NCBI GenBank assembly: GCA_032622095.1
Contig: CP136068.1
Coordinates: forward strand, 136,345,989 to 136,409,988
Direction: 5' to 3'
DNA length: 64,000 nt
Origin: Siphonodentalium dalli
Taxonomy: Eukaryota; Mollusca; Scaphopoda; Gadilida; Siphonodentaliidae
In this document: piece by piece, positions 1 through 10,728 of the stretch
Layout of the letters: each line of letters starts with the position of its first letter
Position numbering within the stretch: the stretch's first letter is position 1
Program-made: the position numbers and the translations under genes
The notes under the pieces: generated by a model
Seen by the model: the letters and a program-made list of their open reading frames with translations, nothing else
Databases searched by the model: none
Told to the model about the DNA's origin: nothing

Positions 1-654
1 AACTGTTGGAATTTTTAGTAAATTTTACCGAAGTTTGGGATAGGGATATAGACACACCCTTCCCAATATCCGCCCTGTCGCCACGTCACTGGTCTCAGTA
101 GATATTTCCTCTCATCTGCAATCCACATAAACACAAAGAACGTCGTTACTTTATCAACATGAGAACCTTACCGTGCAAAATAATAAAATTGTGGTTCTGG
201 TTTAAAGCACGCTGTATAATATATAGTGTGTATGTGATGATAAACCCAGATAAACGCACAACTCTAAAATGTAAATATATGACTATGCGATAGGGAATTG
301 TTGAATCAGAAAATCCAAATCAAGTTTATTATTTCGTTCAATCATGTTATACAAAATAGGAGGCCCCCACCCCCCCCCCCCCTTTCGTACGCCGTATTCC
401 ATGCCCTGTTATGAGGTACGCCGTATTCTGGCCCCTCTATTAGGAGGTATTCGGTATTCCAAAAATACCGGTATTCGTACGCCGACCTTCCAAAAAATGA
501 AGTTTTCATATATTTTTATGTATTCCATATAGTCCAGGAGATATTGGTCGACCTCTGCACCCCACCCCCCAGGACTTAACTTCACCCCACTAATTTTCTT
601 CCTTAAGGTCTCCTCTAATTTTTTTCACTTGTTAACAAGAAAAAAAAGTGGCCG
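1..654. other. Non-coding stretch, no gene recognised
   Basis: No ORF here resembles a known protein. A poly-C run lies near 368-382. Between about 388 and 490 a short word of the form GTACGCCGTATTC is iterated in several degenerate versions, suggesting a small decayed minisatellite. The homopolymer length may not be reliably assembled. Confidence 0.5.
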
Positions 655-659
655 CAGAG

Positions 660-1760
660 ACTCCAGACAAGATGGCGTCCATCATGGCGGTCATTTTTGT
701 TATGTGCACCAGGTCTCTTTGCTCGCCGTTATAGTAAAGATGATATCACATGCGGTCTTGTTTTTCGCTCGATTCGTTATGCTAATATAAAACCCTTACA
801 AATTAGCCAAAAATCCGACACCATAATCCAATATGGCGGCCAAGATGGCGGCCGAAATGTGAAAATATGCTATTTTTCTGACATTTCACCACCTTTCGTT
901 TGTCTCTGTGGGAAAATATTGGCATTTTGGCATGATGTTATACATTTATCGTATAGAAGAGTCATTGGCGAAGACATAGGGACCATAATATACATTCATT
1001 GTGGGATATTTTTGTCCGTTATCACGTTTTCCCAAATGCCGGTATAAAAGGTCAAGCCGAATCAACGCTAATAACGTGATGTAATGTTTCGAATCAATGA
1101 ATTTTATTGCTATCATAACAACACCCATGCATATATATGTACAGGAGATAGTCGAACTAGGATTCATCTTATACCTGAGTTGAGAAATATTCACCCTAAT
1201 CCAAGGTGGCGGCCAAAATGGCCACCAGAAATAAAAAATGCCGAAAATCGCTGATTTTAACATCAGTGAGCATTATTGTCATGATAAATCCACACCTACT
1301 TAATATTTTGAGTTGGGAACACTTATGCGAAGAACTTACCTTGTACCATATCCAAATAAAAGTCCCCCAAATATAAAATGGCGCCCACAATGGCGGACAG
1401 ATTTGGAAAAATCACTGAAATTCCCTCATATTCACACCATTGGGCATTATTGTAGAGACAACTCCACCCATGCTTACAGTTGAGTTGTAAATACTGAGGT
1501 GAAGTAATTACCTTACATCTCATGCAATAAATGGTTTTCCAAATCGAAGATGGCTGCCAAAATGGCGACCGAAATTTGAAAACACGCCTGCATTCCTTTA
1601 CTTTCTTACGATGGACATTATTGTTTCGCGATTTCTACCCACCATTGCATGTTGATATGGAACATTGATATGAAGTATTCATTAGGGTTTGGCAATTGAT
1701 ACTCACAGTCAAGATGGTGGCCAAACTGGCGGCCAGAAATTTAAAAGAAGTCGATATTAT
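660..1760 (+). repeat. Decayed ~170 bp tandem array with AAnATGGCGGC words
   Basis: Paired ATGGCGGCC-like words recur near 830-852, 1203-1225, 1377-1400, 1549-1570 and 1713-1735. Spacing is close to 165-177 bp after an initial gap of about 370 bp, which fits one lost unit. After each pair comes a similar GAAATTTGAAAA-type stretch, and between pairs come words such as GTGAGCATTATTG. This shows a strongly diverged tandem array. Positions 830-840 (AATATGGCGGC) and 842-852 (AAGATGGCGGC) match the YY1 consensus AAnATGGCGGC exactly; the others carry one or more mismatches. An extra AAGATGGCG lies near 670. Short ORFs across the array are artefacts. I infer no gene. Confidence 0.6.
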
Positions 1761-2889
1761 CACATGCTTATTTCAACTTTTTGTCATAATATCGGTATGT
1801 ATGGACGAAACTGTACATAAACCATCTATTAGTTCAACTTAAACGTATCAAAGATGAAAACCCACAATTAATATCGCGATGTGGCATTTCGAAATCCATT
1901 CTCCACTCAGCGCCGATAATGGCCGTAACCGTAGGGGCGCCGAATAGTCATATCAGAACAATTACCTGATAACAGATTATGATTTGCCACGTCACGTCAA
2001 TAGTTATCTGGACCAGCTTCCATTTCTTTGTCTGATAAATCTAGGTCGCTCACACCGACAAAGTATTCACCACTTCAAACAGCTCATTTTCCGGTGTCAA
2101 GCTTACGATTTTAAATATTTGCTAAATATGGGATTTGTGCGTCATCTTGAACTAGGAAGATATATGGTCGATGAGTATACAAGCTTACAGAAGGTCATCT
2201 CTATGTATGTGTCTCATACCCCATGGGGATAACGCCATGTACAACTGGCGAACCAGGTAGCTAGTCACTTCTCAATAGATGGTTCGTCAACTCACAAATT
2301 CAACGAACTCAAACTCAGTGGACAACTTTGACAGTGTTTCGAAGGTTGCTAGCTGTCGAATTCCCTTGGACCGATGTATATCTGCTAAGGAGAATACCAT
2401 AATGTACCGACTACCCACACGTCTTGACCATGATCCTAAGCAAACTGTGTGACGTCCAGCAGTTGTGTCGTCGAATATCTCCCAGCAGACAAGAACAATA
2501 CTCGCGGTGCTAGTTTGTGGACATGCGCCATGATAGTGGGAATAAAATGGGCAACGGTATACACAACCCCTATACCTGGTGCATGGTTAAGATATAGAAT
2601 GTAATGCGTGCCTTTTTTTGGTGTGGTAAGATTGTATTTCCACATCCGTTTCGAAGCCGTTCTGATTCAACTTGACCAGACGAACAATTTTGTCTGGATA
2701 ATACTATGCTAGCCTCCCCCAAAACAGTCGGATGGACTAAAGGATAATGTGTCAGCATGTGGGCTGTGTTGTTCAAGAAAATGTCAGGAACTGTGGTGCA
2801 TTTATTTCACTATGTATTTAAAGCACAATTTATAGTCTCGATGGCAATGGCTGTGGACGTTGGGGAACGCGATCTTTATGATAATATAG

Positions 2890-2892
<3 letters not shown>
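1761..2892. other. Unannotated stretch
   Basis: About 1.1 kb with short ORFs on both strands (up to 82 aa), none with recognisable domains. I see no convincing repeat or RNA structure. Confidence 0.4.

Positions 2893-2925
<33 letters not shown>
2893..2925. repeat. (TA)n microsatellite
   Basis: An uninterrupted run of about 16 TA dinucleotides. Confidence 0.9.
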
Positions 2926-2928
<3 letters not shown>

Positions 2929-2954
2929 ATCACCTTGAAACATTTTATACATAA

Positions 2955-3572
2955 ATATACCAGACTCGCACAAAAGGCTGTTTTTTTGGAAATTTTGAGT
3001 TTGCTTCCGAGTCTATGAAACTGAATTTTTCAATAAATACGAGCGATACGATGCTATTATACACCATTATACACCAGACTGAATTAACACGAATGCATGC
3101 CATATATGGACAAGAATATAACTTCATGAATATTTAGAGCGTATATACACTACTTCTTCGTTATATATTTGGTCCATGACGAATTAATGTTAGGTCATAT
3201 CGGCTTGCGTACAATATTTTACAAAATGGCCGGTTTTTTGAAAATTGCAATTCGCTTCCGGGTTTATGAAACTTATTTTTTCCAATAAATACGAGAGATT
3301 CGATGCCGTGGCGTGGTACGATTGGTTTGTGTGGGCCAGAGCACAATTCCGCTTCTGTTGGTTTATAATATACATATTCTCGTTACCGTTGAGCGTGTTT
3401 TTGAAGCGAACGTCGGTGTTAAAACCGGTATATTTGATCCGGTTTAGCGGACTCCATCTCCAACGAGTGAAATTTTACAGCCGGTTTGCGTCAGACCTGT
3501 GCTCAAGTTGGATACCCTTTCTATAGGATTAAGTACTATTGGGGTGGGGTCAATTTTTGTTCTGGGACCTGT
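2955..3572 (+). repeat. Dispersed repeat, copy 1 (with partial duplication)
   Basis: The segment 3083-3572 aligns colinearly with 46,547-47,181. Shared landmarks include ATTAACACGAATGC, GGACAAGAATATAACTTCAT, TTTCAATAAATACGAG, GAACAATTCCGC-like text and GGGGTGGGGT..ATTTTTGTTCTGGG. A shorter extra copy of the TTTTTTGGAAATT..CAATAAATACGAG block lies at about 2960-3050, so this locus has an internal duplication. There is no coding potential and no terminal structure to classify it. It is probably an old transposon or its non-autonomous derivative. Confidence 0.65.
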
Positions 3573-3730
3573 GAAGATGTCCGCCTGTCACGAATCGAGC
3601 ATTCTGATAAATGAACATGACCAAATGTTTGTTTCTATATATTATCGATATCAGATCGTTGTTATTACCGAGAATTTGTTGAAAATAATTTGCAGTACCC
3701 CTTTAACGTAAGCATTTTAACAATTAAATC

Positions 3731-3960
3731 TACGATAATAAATTAACTGCAAAGTAATACCTTTTTAAACTTATGAGATATATTAGTGTGCAAATATAAT
3801 GTTACACAATACACAACTTTCGATCCTTCTGGAGATCTTTATATAGAAGGATCGAAAGCTCGTGTATTGTGTAACATTATATTTGCACAAATTATATCTC
3901 ATGAGTCTAAAAAGGTGTTATTTTGCTGTTAATTAATAGCCGGGATTTACTATTATCGTG
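3731..3960. mobile_element. Fold-back (inverted-repeat) element
   Basis: Left arm ~3731-3830 and right arm ~3845-3957 are reverse complements over roughly 95-100 bp with a 14-base loop at 3831-3844. Examples are CGATCCTTCT (3821-3830) against AGAAGGATCG (3845-3854), and GTTACACAATACAC against GTGTATTGTGTAAC. Small indels separate the arms. The size and symmetry resemble a fold-back MITE. No target duplication was identified. Confidence 0.75.
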
Positions 3961-4763
3961 CACCGAAGACTCTTACTGCCACTTTTCAATATAACATTTA
4001 AATCTATAACCTTTATAGGGTCGATTTTTGACAGACAATGATATTCTATAATGATTCACTTATTTGTGTTTAAAATCTAGTTATCTACATGTAAAATATA
4101 ATTCCTTCGCATAGTCAAGATTTGCCTCCAGATATGACCATTCTATATCTCTATGGCATTTATTTCCACTCAGCTTCCCGCGACGTTAATTTCAATAAAT
4201 TTGCAGTATGCACACCGGTCAGTCCCCCATTGCAAATATTAACCCACCGAATCACCCCATGTTAATAATATACCGGCAAATTGGCGTCCGAGCCCGGGGG
4301 CGTATACATCCATATGCGTATAGAATGTTTTATTTATATTTTGGCCACTTTCCGGACCCACCAACCAAGTGTTCTATTTTTGTTTTGTATACGTTTTTAC
4401 TGCATGTTTTCGGGTATCCATCCCTTTTATTTTCATTTGTTTTAAAGTGTTGTTCGTTATTTTCAGTTTCAGATACCCACATCCATCATGAGCTCCTTCG
4501 AAAAAAATTCGCTAATACTTTCATAGAAACACCTTTAAAAAAGTAACTCGACGGTCAATATCTTTATGTGTATGGCCAACCTGCTAATCAGAATATGACT
4601 ACAATAGCTTATTATTCATATTATGGTGAGTGGTGACATTTTCGAATGAACAAATCAACTTTCGAAAAATTATAAAACCACCGGGTTCATTAAGAGGGAA
4701 GATGTTCGTGTTAATTGGGCATCTATGATCATGTTCAAAAGTCAGAATGCTCGGTTAACGACA
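3961..4763. other. Unannotated stretch
   Basis: About 800 bp with one 112-aa ORF (4208-4546, +) that matches nothing I recognise and has no exon-like context. Nothing else supported. Confidence 0.4.
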
Positions 4764-4873
4764 GGTGGGCATCTTTTGTGTGATGTTGTCTATGTGGGGT
4801 TCAGTATACACACAGCACGGTGGGCATCTCTTGTGTGATTTTGTCTATATGGGGTTCGGTATACACACAGCAC
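4764..4873 (+). repeat. 55-bp tandem duplication
   Basis: Two consecutive 55-bp copies, each starting GGTGGGCATCT and ending in CACACAGCAC, differ at only a few positions (4764-4818 and 4819-4873). Confidence 0.85.
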
Positions 4874-5432
4874 TGCATTGAATCCACGGTATGTTCATTA
4901 CAACGAGTTTGTCATAAAATACCACGTAAAATAAGGTCGCAGAATTGTTCAACTCTCGTAGAACTGTGGTTGTCAAGCCGTAAAATAGTGAAATTGGTCG
5001 CAGAATCATCAACACGTCAACACGATTGTGCCGTGTAATCAGGGAACGATAATTATTGCATAATCTATACATTGGGACATTACAACGCTATAACTTCAGA
5101 TACGGGCGGCCTAGCACACAAAAATACTTTTCGACACCGTGCTCAGTTGATTAGTGGCGATCGATAAATCGAAACAAAATCTAGTCCGGAGTAATTCTTT
5201 AAATTTGTTTCTCAGAAGCGCTATGCGTAGGCCTGTATGCAGTATGTAATATAAATTAATAAAGGTAAAATATATCTACTCACCTTCAGGTTCAGTGAAG
5301 CAGATGGAGCACGGGTACAAAACCATAGCAGGAAGCGTCAAACGAATTCGTGGTCGCATAATTATAGGATATCTTATTGGAATAAACTTTGAGTTTTAGT
5401 GTATTTAATTGCATATGTTGTTATATATGATA
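4874..5432. other. Unannotated stretch ending at a Helitron target A
   Basis: No gene or repeat recognised. The last base (A at 5432) is the left flank of the Helitron dimer and matches the A/T insertion preference described for Helitrons. Confidence 0.4.
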
Positions 5433-6282
5433 CTAGAAGGTGACCCGACTTCGTCCGGGCTATTAAAAAACCAAATTTCAAGTCGATTGCTCCACCCGTT
5501 TCCTAGATCTGGTCTGCGCATGCGCGAAGATGGTGTCGCACGTGCTCGGCGACCCGATAAAATTCGTATCCGGGGCAAGATACATTCACATACCAAATTT
5601 AAAGTCAATATCTCAACCCGTTTCCGATATCTCGTCTGCGCATGCGCGAAGCTGGCGTCGCACGTGCTCGGCGACCCGATAAAATTCGTATCCGGGGCAA
5701 GATACATTCACATACCAAATTTCAAGTCGATAGCTACACCCGTTTCGAGATATATAGTGCAATGTCATTTGCGGATACCTCGGCCGGTGATGAGTTAACG
5801 CGACACAGTCAAATGCATCGGCAGGGTGAGAGTTAACGTAATCTAACTTTATGACCTCTGACGACGTCATAGAATTTACGCATTGATTTTATCCTGATAA
5901 AAGATCGCACCACTTGTACCTAATAATTGAGGCAGATAACTAAAACGGATACATACATATTATATATCGTTGGAAAGATGAAGCCACACAGATTCTAACC
6001 GTGCAAATTATATGACTGGCAATTTATTATTCGCGCTATATCGAATCGATTTGTGAGCACCGAACTGAAATATATTAGCGCAAAAACGGCGTAAAAATAG
6101 ATTTGACCTCCGCACGTGAAAAGTTGACCTCGCACGGACAAATAAATATGCCTATGTTCGTCTCCGGCCGAAAACACATCCAAATACCAAATTTCATCGA
6201 AATTGGCTTAGTCGTTTTGGAGTCCATCGATTTCAAACACACAAACAAACACATACACAGATCTTTCAAAATATATAATAGA
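5433..6282 (-). mobile_element. Non-autonomous Helitron, dimer copy 1a
   Basis: Read on the minus strand, the element starts with TC (TCTATTATATATTTTG, from 6282) and ends in CTAG (5436-5433). About 7 bases before CTAG lies a GC-rich hairpin (CCCGGACGAAGTCGGG). Starting with TC and ending with a short hairpin before CTRR is the canonical Helitron structure. The outer flanks of the dimer are A (5432) and T (7129), the expected AT target with no duplication. The interior has two ~122-bp monomers, each with an NRF1-type palindrome (5515-5526, 5637-5648) and a CACGTG word. The half nearest the Helitron 5' end is unique and carries short ACAA-type iterations. It encodes no Rep/helicase, so it is non-autonomous. 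It resembles HINE/pearl-type elements of invertebrates in architecture; this is an inference from structure. Confidence 0.8.
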
Positions 6283-6498
6283 CTAGAAGGTGACCCGACT
6301 TCGTCCGGGCTATTCAAAAACCAAATTTCAAGTCGATTGCTCCACCCGTTTCCTAGATCTGGTCTGCGCATGCGCGAAGCTGGTGTCGCACGTGCTCGGC
6401 GACCCGATAAAATTCGTATCCGGGGCAAGATACATTCACATACCAAATTAAAAGTCAATATCTCAACCCGTTTGCGAGATCTCGTCTGCGCATGCGCG
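5515..6498. promoter_or_regulatory. Four NRF1-type palindromes in Helitron dimer 1
   Basis: TGCGCATGCGCG occurs at 5515-5526, 5637-5648, 6365-6376 and 6487-6498. All four fit YGCGCAYGCGCR, the consensus known for NRF1-family factors. About 15 bases downstream each unit has CGCACGTGCTCG, containing an E-box CACGTG. Binding is not shown; this is motif evidence only. Confidence 0.5.
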
Positions 6499-7128
6499 AA
6501 GCTGGCGTCGCACGTGCTCGGCGACCCGATAAAATTCGTATCCGGGGCAAGATACATTCACATACCAAATTTCAAGTCGATAGCTACACCCGTTTCCGAG
6601 ATATATAGCCCAATGTCATTTGCGGATACCTCGGCCGGTGATGAGTTAACGCGACACAGTCAAATGCATCGGCAGGGTGAGAGTTAACGTAATCTAACTT
6701 TATGACCTCTGACGACGTCATAGAATTTACGCATTGATTTTATCCTGATAAAAGATCGCACCACTTGTACCTAATAATTGAGGCAGATAACTAAAACGGA
6801 TACATACATATTATATATCGTTGGAAAGATGAAGCCACACAGATTCTAACCGTGCAAATTATATGACTGGCAATTTATTATTCGCGCTATATCGTATCGA
6901 TTTGTGAGCACCGAACTGAAATATATTAGCGCAAAACGGCGTAAAAACAGATTTGACCTCCGCACGTGAAAAGTTGACCTCGCACGGACAAATAAATATG
7001 CCTATGTTCGTCTCCGGCCGAAAATACCCTAAAATACCAAATTTCATCGAAATTGGCTTAGTCGTTTTCGAGTCCATCGATTTCAAACACACAAACAAAC
7101 ACACAGATCTTTCAAAATATATAATAGA
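6283..7128 (-). mobile_element. Non-autonomous Helitron, dimer copy 1b
   Basis: A near-identical second copy of 5433-6282 (850 and 846 bp). It is fused so that the CTAG end of 1b directly abuts the TC end of 1a at 6282/6283 with no intervening base. It ends at 7128 with T at 7129. Differences include gaagctggt for gaagatggt near 6376 and a few changes in the last 150 bases. NRF1-type palindromes lie at 6365-6376 and 6487-6498. Long apparent ORFs across it (for example 6103-6687) arise because the repeat lacks stops in several frames and are not genes. Confidence 0.8.
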
Positions 7129-7620
7129 TAAGCCAGACTGCAACACAGTTTGATTGGTTAATAATCAGTTGAAGCCAAGTATGGTATTGAGAATAATATT
7201 ATAGTTGCTAGATTATTAGGAAACCCCAACCATTGGATGGAGCGGGATTAAAATGTGCTTCTTTGATTGTGACACGAAAAACGAAAGCTCAGCTCCCACT
7301 GTCACTGTTGTCTCAACAATCAAGGAGTAAAATCCCAGGGTGCAATGATATCACAATCTCGAATCCGCGCACGGGTATCTAATCTTATAATCCGTTTGAT
7401 ACCCTTCCCAGCATGTAAATCGAGATTATAGTGTTTTAATTGATATTCATAATCCTCTATAATCTATGTTGGCTTCATGCATATAATCAGTCAAAAAATA
7501 ACACAGAGCAATTCAGTTATATTCTCTAACATTATTCGCAAAGTATTCTGCTTTCAAACTTCCCTGGAACCAAATTCAATCAATAGGCAAATAATATATT
7601 CTAAAACAAAATATGGTAAT
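7129..7620. other. Unannotated stretch
   Basis: About 490 bp with no recognisable gene, repeat family or terminal structure. Confidence 0.4.
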
Positions 7621-8128
7621 CGGACATTTCCCCACCGGACATTTCCCCAACCTCTCAGAAAGTGGCAAAGGGGCATTTACCCAATCGGACATTTACCAAC
7701 CGGACATTTCCCCACTTACTCAATGCGGACATTTACCCACCGGACTTTTCCCCACCCGAATTGTTGACTTTATTTTTGAAATAAGCATGACCGTCGACAC
7801 ATAATGTGTCACCACCACGAATGTTCTTAATCAATTCCATGATTGAAAGTGAAGATATGAGTCCATGATAACTGATAAATGTTTTTCAAAACATTACATC
7901 GGTTGAGTTGACATGACATGAGATGGCCTCAATGTCCAGGCTTCACTGACCACTCAAAACATCCTTTGATGTCTGCGATAAAGGATGTAGCATAAAATAT
8001 TTTATTAGCAGGGCGGGTAAATGTCCGGTGGGTAAATGTCTTAGTGGGTAAATGTCTGGGTGGGTAACTGTCCGAGTGGAGAAATGTCCGCTTTTGAAAG
8101 TGGGTCATGTCCCGTGCAGAAATGTCAG
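7621..8128. mobile_element. Element bounded by inverted blocks of an iterated word
   Basis: The left block 7621-7758 consists of repeated CGGACATTTCCCCACC / CGGACATTTACCCACC words. The right block 8011-8128 consists of the reverse complement (GGTGGGTAAATGTCC). Each side has about six degenerate copies of a ~16-22 bp word, and about 250 bp of unrelated DNA lies between. Long terminal inverted repeats made of iterated short words suggest a fold-back (FB-like) element. No target duplication could be fixed because the outer copies are degenerate. Confidence 0.65.
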
Positions 8129-8459
8129 GGATTCAAAAATATATCGACCGACAAGTTCAAATTCGCAGGGCCAGTCCTTGTAAATAATAATAAAAAACAT
8201 CAGAATGACCATCTAAGAGCGATTGTATGACGGCGGTTCACAATTTTTTCAACTGTGAACTGCATGCTTTAAATTTAACGAGTAATTCTTTTTTTATATA
8301 CATACTGTTGAACGTGTTACGTGGCGGTGAGCAAATTTTTCGACTGCATTTGGGGTTAAATTAAGTTTTTCACAAAAAAATATGCGGTTGTATATAGGAA
8401 CGTATAAAGGATGGCCAATAATGCCGCCAATTCCTGATCGAGTGGGCACCAATATTATA
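8129..8459. other. Unannotated stretch
   Basis: No gene recognised. A 111-aa minus-strand ORF (8294-8629) overlaps the following tandem repeat and has no recognisable domain. Confidence 0.35.
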
Positions 8460-8980
8460 AATGAACCCGCCGTGAACGATATATAACGGCAGTAAATGTT
8501 CATACCAGCCACCCTACCGCCATAAGGCATCACACTATACCGATCACTGGTCCATGGTGCCACCCGGACTTCCCCGAGCTCTCTCGTGATCGGGCTTTTT
8601 GCGCGTGTTCTTCTGGCGCATATCGTCATTTAAGGGGTTAATGAAGCCGGCCGCGAACGAGATAGCGAGTCAATATTTGCAATATATACCTTTAGTAAGT
8701 GCCTCGCTACCATTAGTCATCAATATATAATATGGTCGGGTCTATGCGTCCGTCTGGGCTCTCCCGGGTTCTTTTAGTCAATATCGGCATTTAAATGGTT
8801 AATAAACCCGCCGGTGGACGACACAGCAAGTCAATTTTCCTAATATATGCTTATTCTGTATCCTACTACCATATGGCATCATATTAGACTGTCTGCAGGC
8901 CCATGAGACCACCAAGACCTGCCCGGGCGTGCCCGGGCTTGCGCCATGTTCTTCTGGCGCATATCGTCATTTAAGGGATT
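8460..8980 (+). repeat. Three tandem units of 160-180 bp
   Basis: Units run 8460-8639, 8640-8800 and 8801-8980. Each starts AATGAA/AATAAACCCGCCG-like and ends with GGCGCATATCGTCATTTAAG or a close variant (ATATCGGCATTTAAATGG). In the middle they share CTACCATATGGCATCA-type and CCCGGGCT-type text. The third unit ends about 20 bp before the 5' untranslated part of the gypsy element. The array may be flanking DNA or may have replaced the missing 5' LTR. Confidence 0.7.
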
Positions 8981-9106
8981 AAGAGATTATTGGTAATTAC
9001 GTTATTACACATTTTCAGCTGAAATAACAAATTTTCAGTGACGTAGATATTTAATTTTTCGAAATTAAATATTTCTTAATTTTCATTTTTATTCTGATTA
9101 TTTAAT

Positions 9107-10193
9107 TTGAATACAAAATGCCAGTTGATGCGAAAGCTACAGATCCAGACAAAACATTGTCAAATATTATGGAAGGTTTCCAAAAAATTGGGTTTTAACC
9201 CTAATGTTGACTCTTCTGAAGATTTTCAGAAATGGTTTCAGGCTATACAGGTTAAACCAAAGGTTGAAACCAAAAGTAATCCGGAGCATGTGGAACATCA
9301 GTATCGTGATGAACGTCAGGAACGACCGATTGTGGTAAAGAATCCCCCACATATAACACAATTTTCAGGGGACCAGAAGTATGACACGACATAATTATAA
9401 TATGTGGAAGTTTGAGGTTGAGTGTATGATGGAATCAAATTTTTCAGGGACAGAATTTTTTGTTTGCCATCCGGAAATCGTTGAGAGGTGAAGCGGCACG
9501 AGTTTTGATGACGTTAGGGAAAGATGTTAATGTTCGCACAATCTTAGACAAATTTCAGCATTTATATGGTGATATTCAATCTGATGAGAGTTTAATAGGA
9601 AATTTTTTCAGTGCGACACAAGGACAGTCTGAGTCAGTCGTAGAATGGGGAACACGTCTTGAGGAACTTTTCTCTAAGACGACAACTTTGAAACACATGG
9701 TTCCCAACACAGTTGACGATTTACTAAAAAAAACGAGTTTCTTTCCTCAATCAGGTTGATCGAGAAAGAACATGCAAAACCTAAATCTTCTGTTGCAGGT
9801 GCATGCAAAGCTTCTGTTTCTGTTTCAGATGGTGACAAACTTGCCACTATCATGAAACAAATTTCTGAACTTACACAGAAAGTTCACAGACTTGAACATA
9901 AGTCTGCTTCATCTAGTGATGCTGAATTTAATCATGACAGACAATATTATAGAGGCTCTGGTAGGGGATATCGTGGTGGACGGGGCAGAGGTTTTAATCT
10001 ACAGCGAAATGGCAGATATAATGCTGCAGATGATTCTCATCGGGAACAGGAGAGTAGTTATAAATCTAACTATAATAATAATGAAAGACTTTCTCCACAG
10101 CTACCAAAATGCTATGGCTGTAATGAATTCCATAAACCTCCATTTTGTAGGAAGTCCAGAGGCGCTCCTTCCAGAGGGCGTGGTTATATATAA
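9107..10193 (+). pseudogene. gag: gypsy gag polyprotein, frameshifted
   Basis: Three reading-frame segments (9107-9394, 9460-9759, 9756-10193) together form one gag. The middle piece has the capsid-type text FQHLYGD followed by ESVVEWGTRLEELF, typical of metazoan gypsy gags. The last piece has an RG-rich stretch (SGRGYRGGRGRG) and a zinc knuckle CYGCNEFHKPPFC, giving C-x2-C-x3-H-x4-C. The usual retroviral knuckle is C-x2-C-x4-H-x4-C, so the second spacer is one residue short. Gag would assemble the particle and bind RNA. Frame breaks near 9395-9460 and 9740-9756 make it non-functional. The first ATG at 9107 follows an AT-rich leader. Confidence 0.8.
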
Positions 10194-10199
10194 GGAAAA

Positions 10200-10728
10200 A
10201 ACTAGCTTCCATATATGGTGACGGGTCGGCCATAGATGGTCGGGACAGACGTTCCCTCCATAAGACCCCTGTTGGTCTACATGGTGATATTTCTGAATCC
10301 AATATTATTATTTCAGGATATACATGTAAAGCCTTACTGGATACAGTCAGTACAGTTAGTACTATTTGTGAGTCTTTTTACAGGAAAAGACTTAGTCATA
10401 TTCCAATTGAATCATTACAATCTGTACTCAATATTGAGTGCGCTGATGGACGGGACTTGGAATATCTTGGATTTATTCAATCTAATATTTCTATTCCCAG
10501 ATTTACCGGTATTGATTCTCAACCTTGTGTTTTTCTTATAGTGCCTGATAGCAAATTTAATGTTCAGACTCCTGTTCTTTTAGGTACTAATATACTTAAA
10601 ACATTGATGACACATGTAGAGAAGCAGAATGAACAGATATGTTTACAGAAAGCGGACCTTGATACACCATGGTATTTTACTTTTAGGTGTCTCATTAAGG
10701 GACAGGGAACTCAAGAGAAATAATTTTA
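10200..10728 (+). pseudogene. gypsy aspartic protease with altered active site
   Basis: The frame around 10,300-10,720 encodes a retropepsin-like domain: a strand ending in ALL, then D-T-V-S-T-V-S at the place where family members have D-T/S-G, later a hydrophobic strand and LLGTNIL near the C-terminus (the usual hLGxxhL motif). The codon at 10,346-10,348 is GTC (Val) where the conserved Gly is expected; one base (T at 10,347) accounts for it. Loss of that glycine normally abolishes activity. The frame is also broken on both sides, so this is a relic. Confidence 0.7.

Noticed and set aside
6103-6687. 194-aa ORF and several 80-156 aa ORFs rich in RARRPDKIRI-type text across the Helitron copies
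   Set aside because: The monomer is 122 bp, not a multiple of three, so the same peptide text appears in shifting frames and on both strands. These are repeat artefacts.
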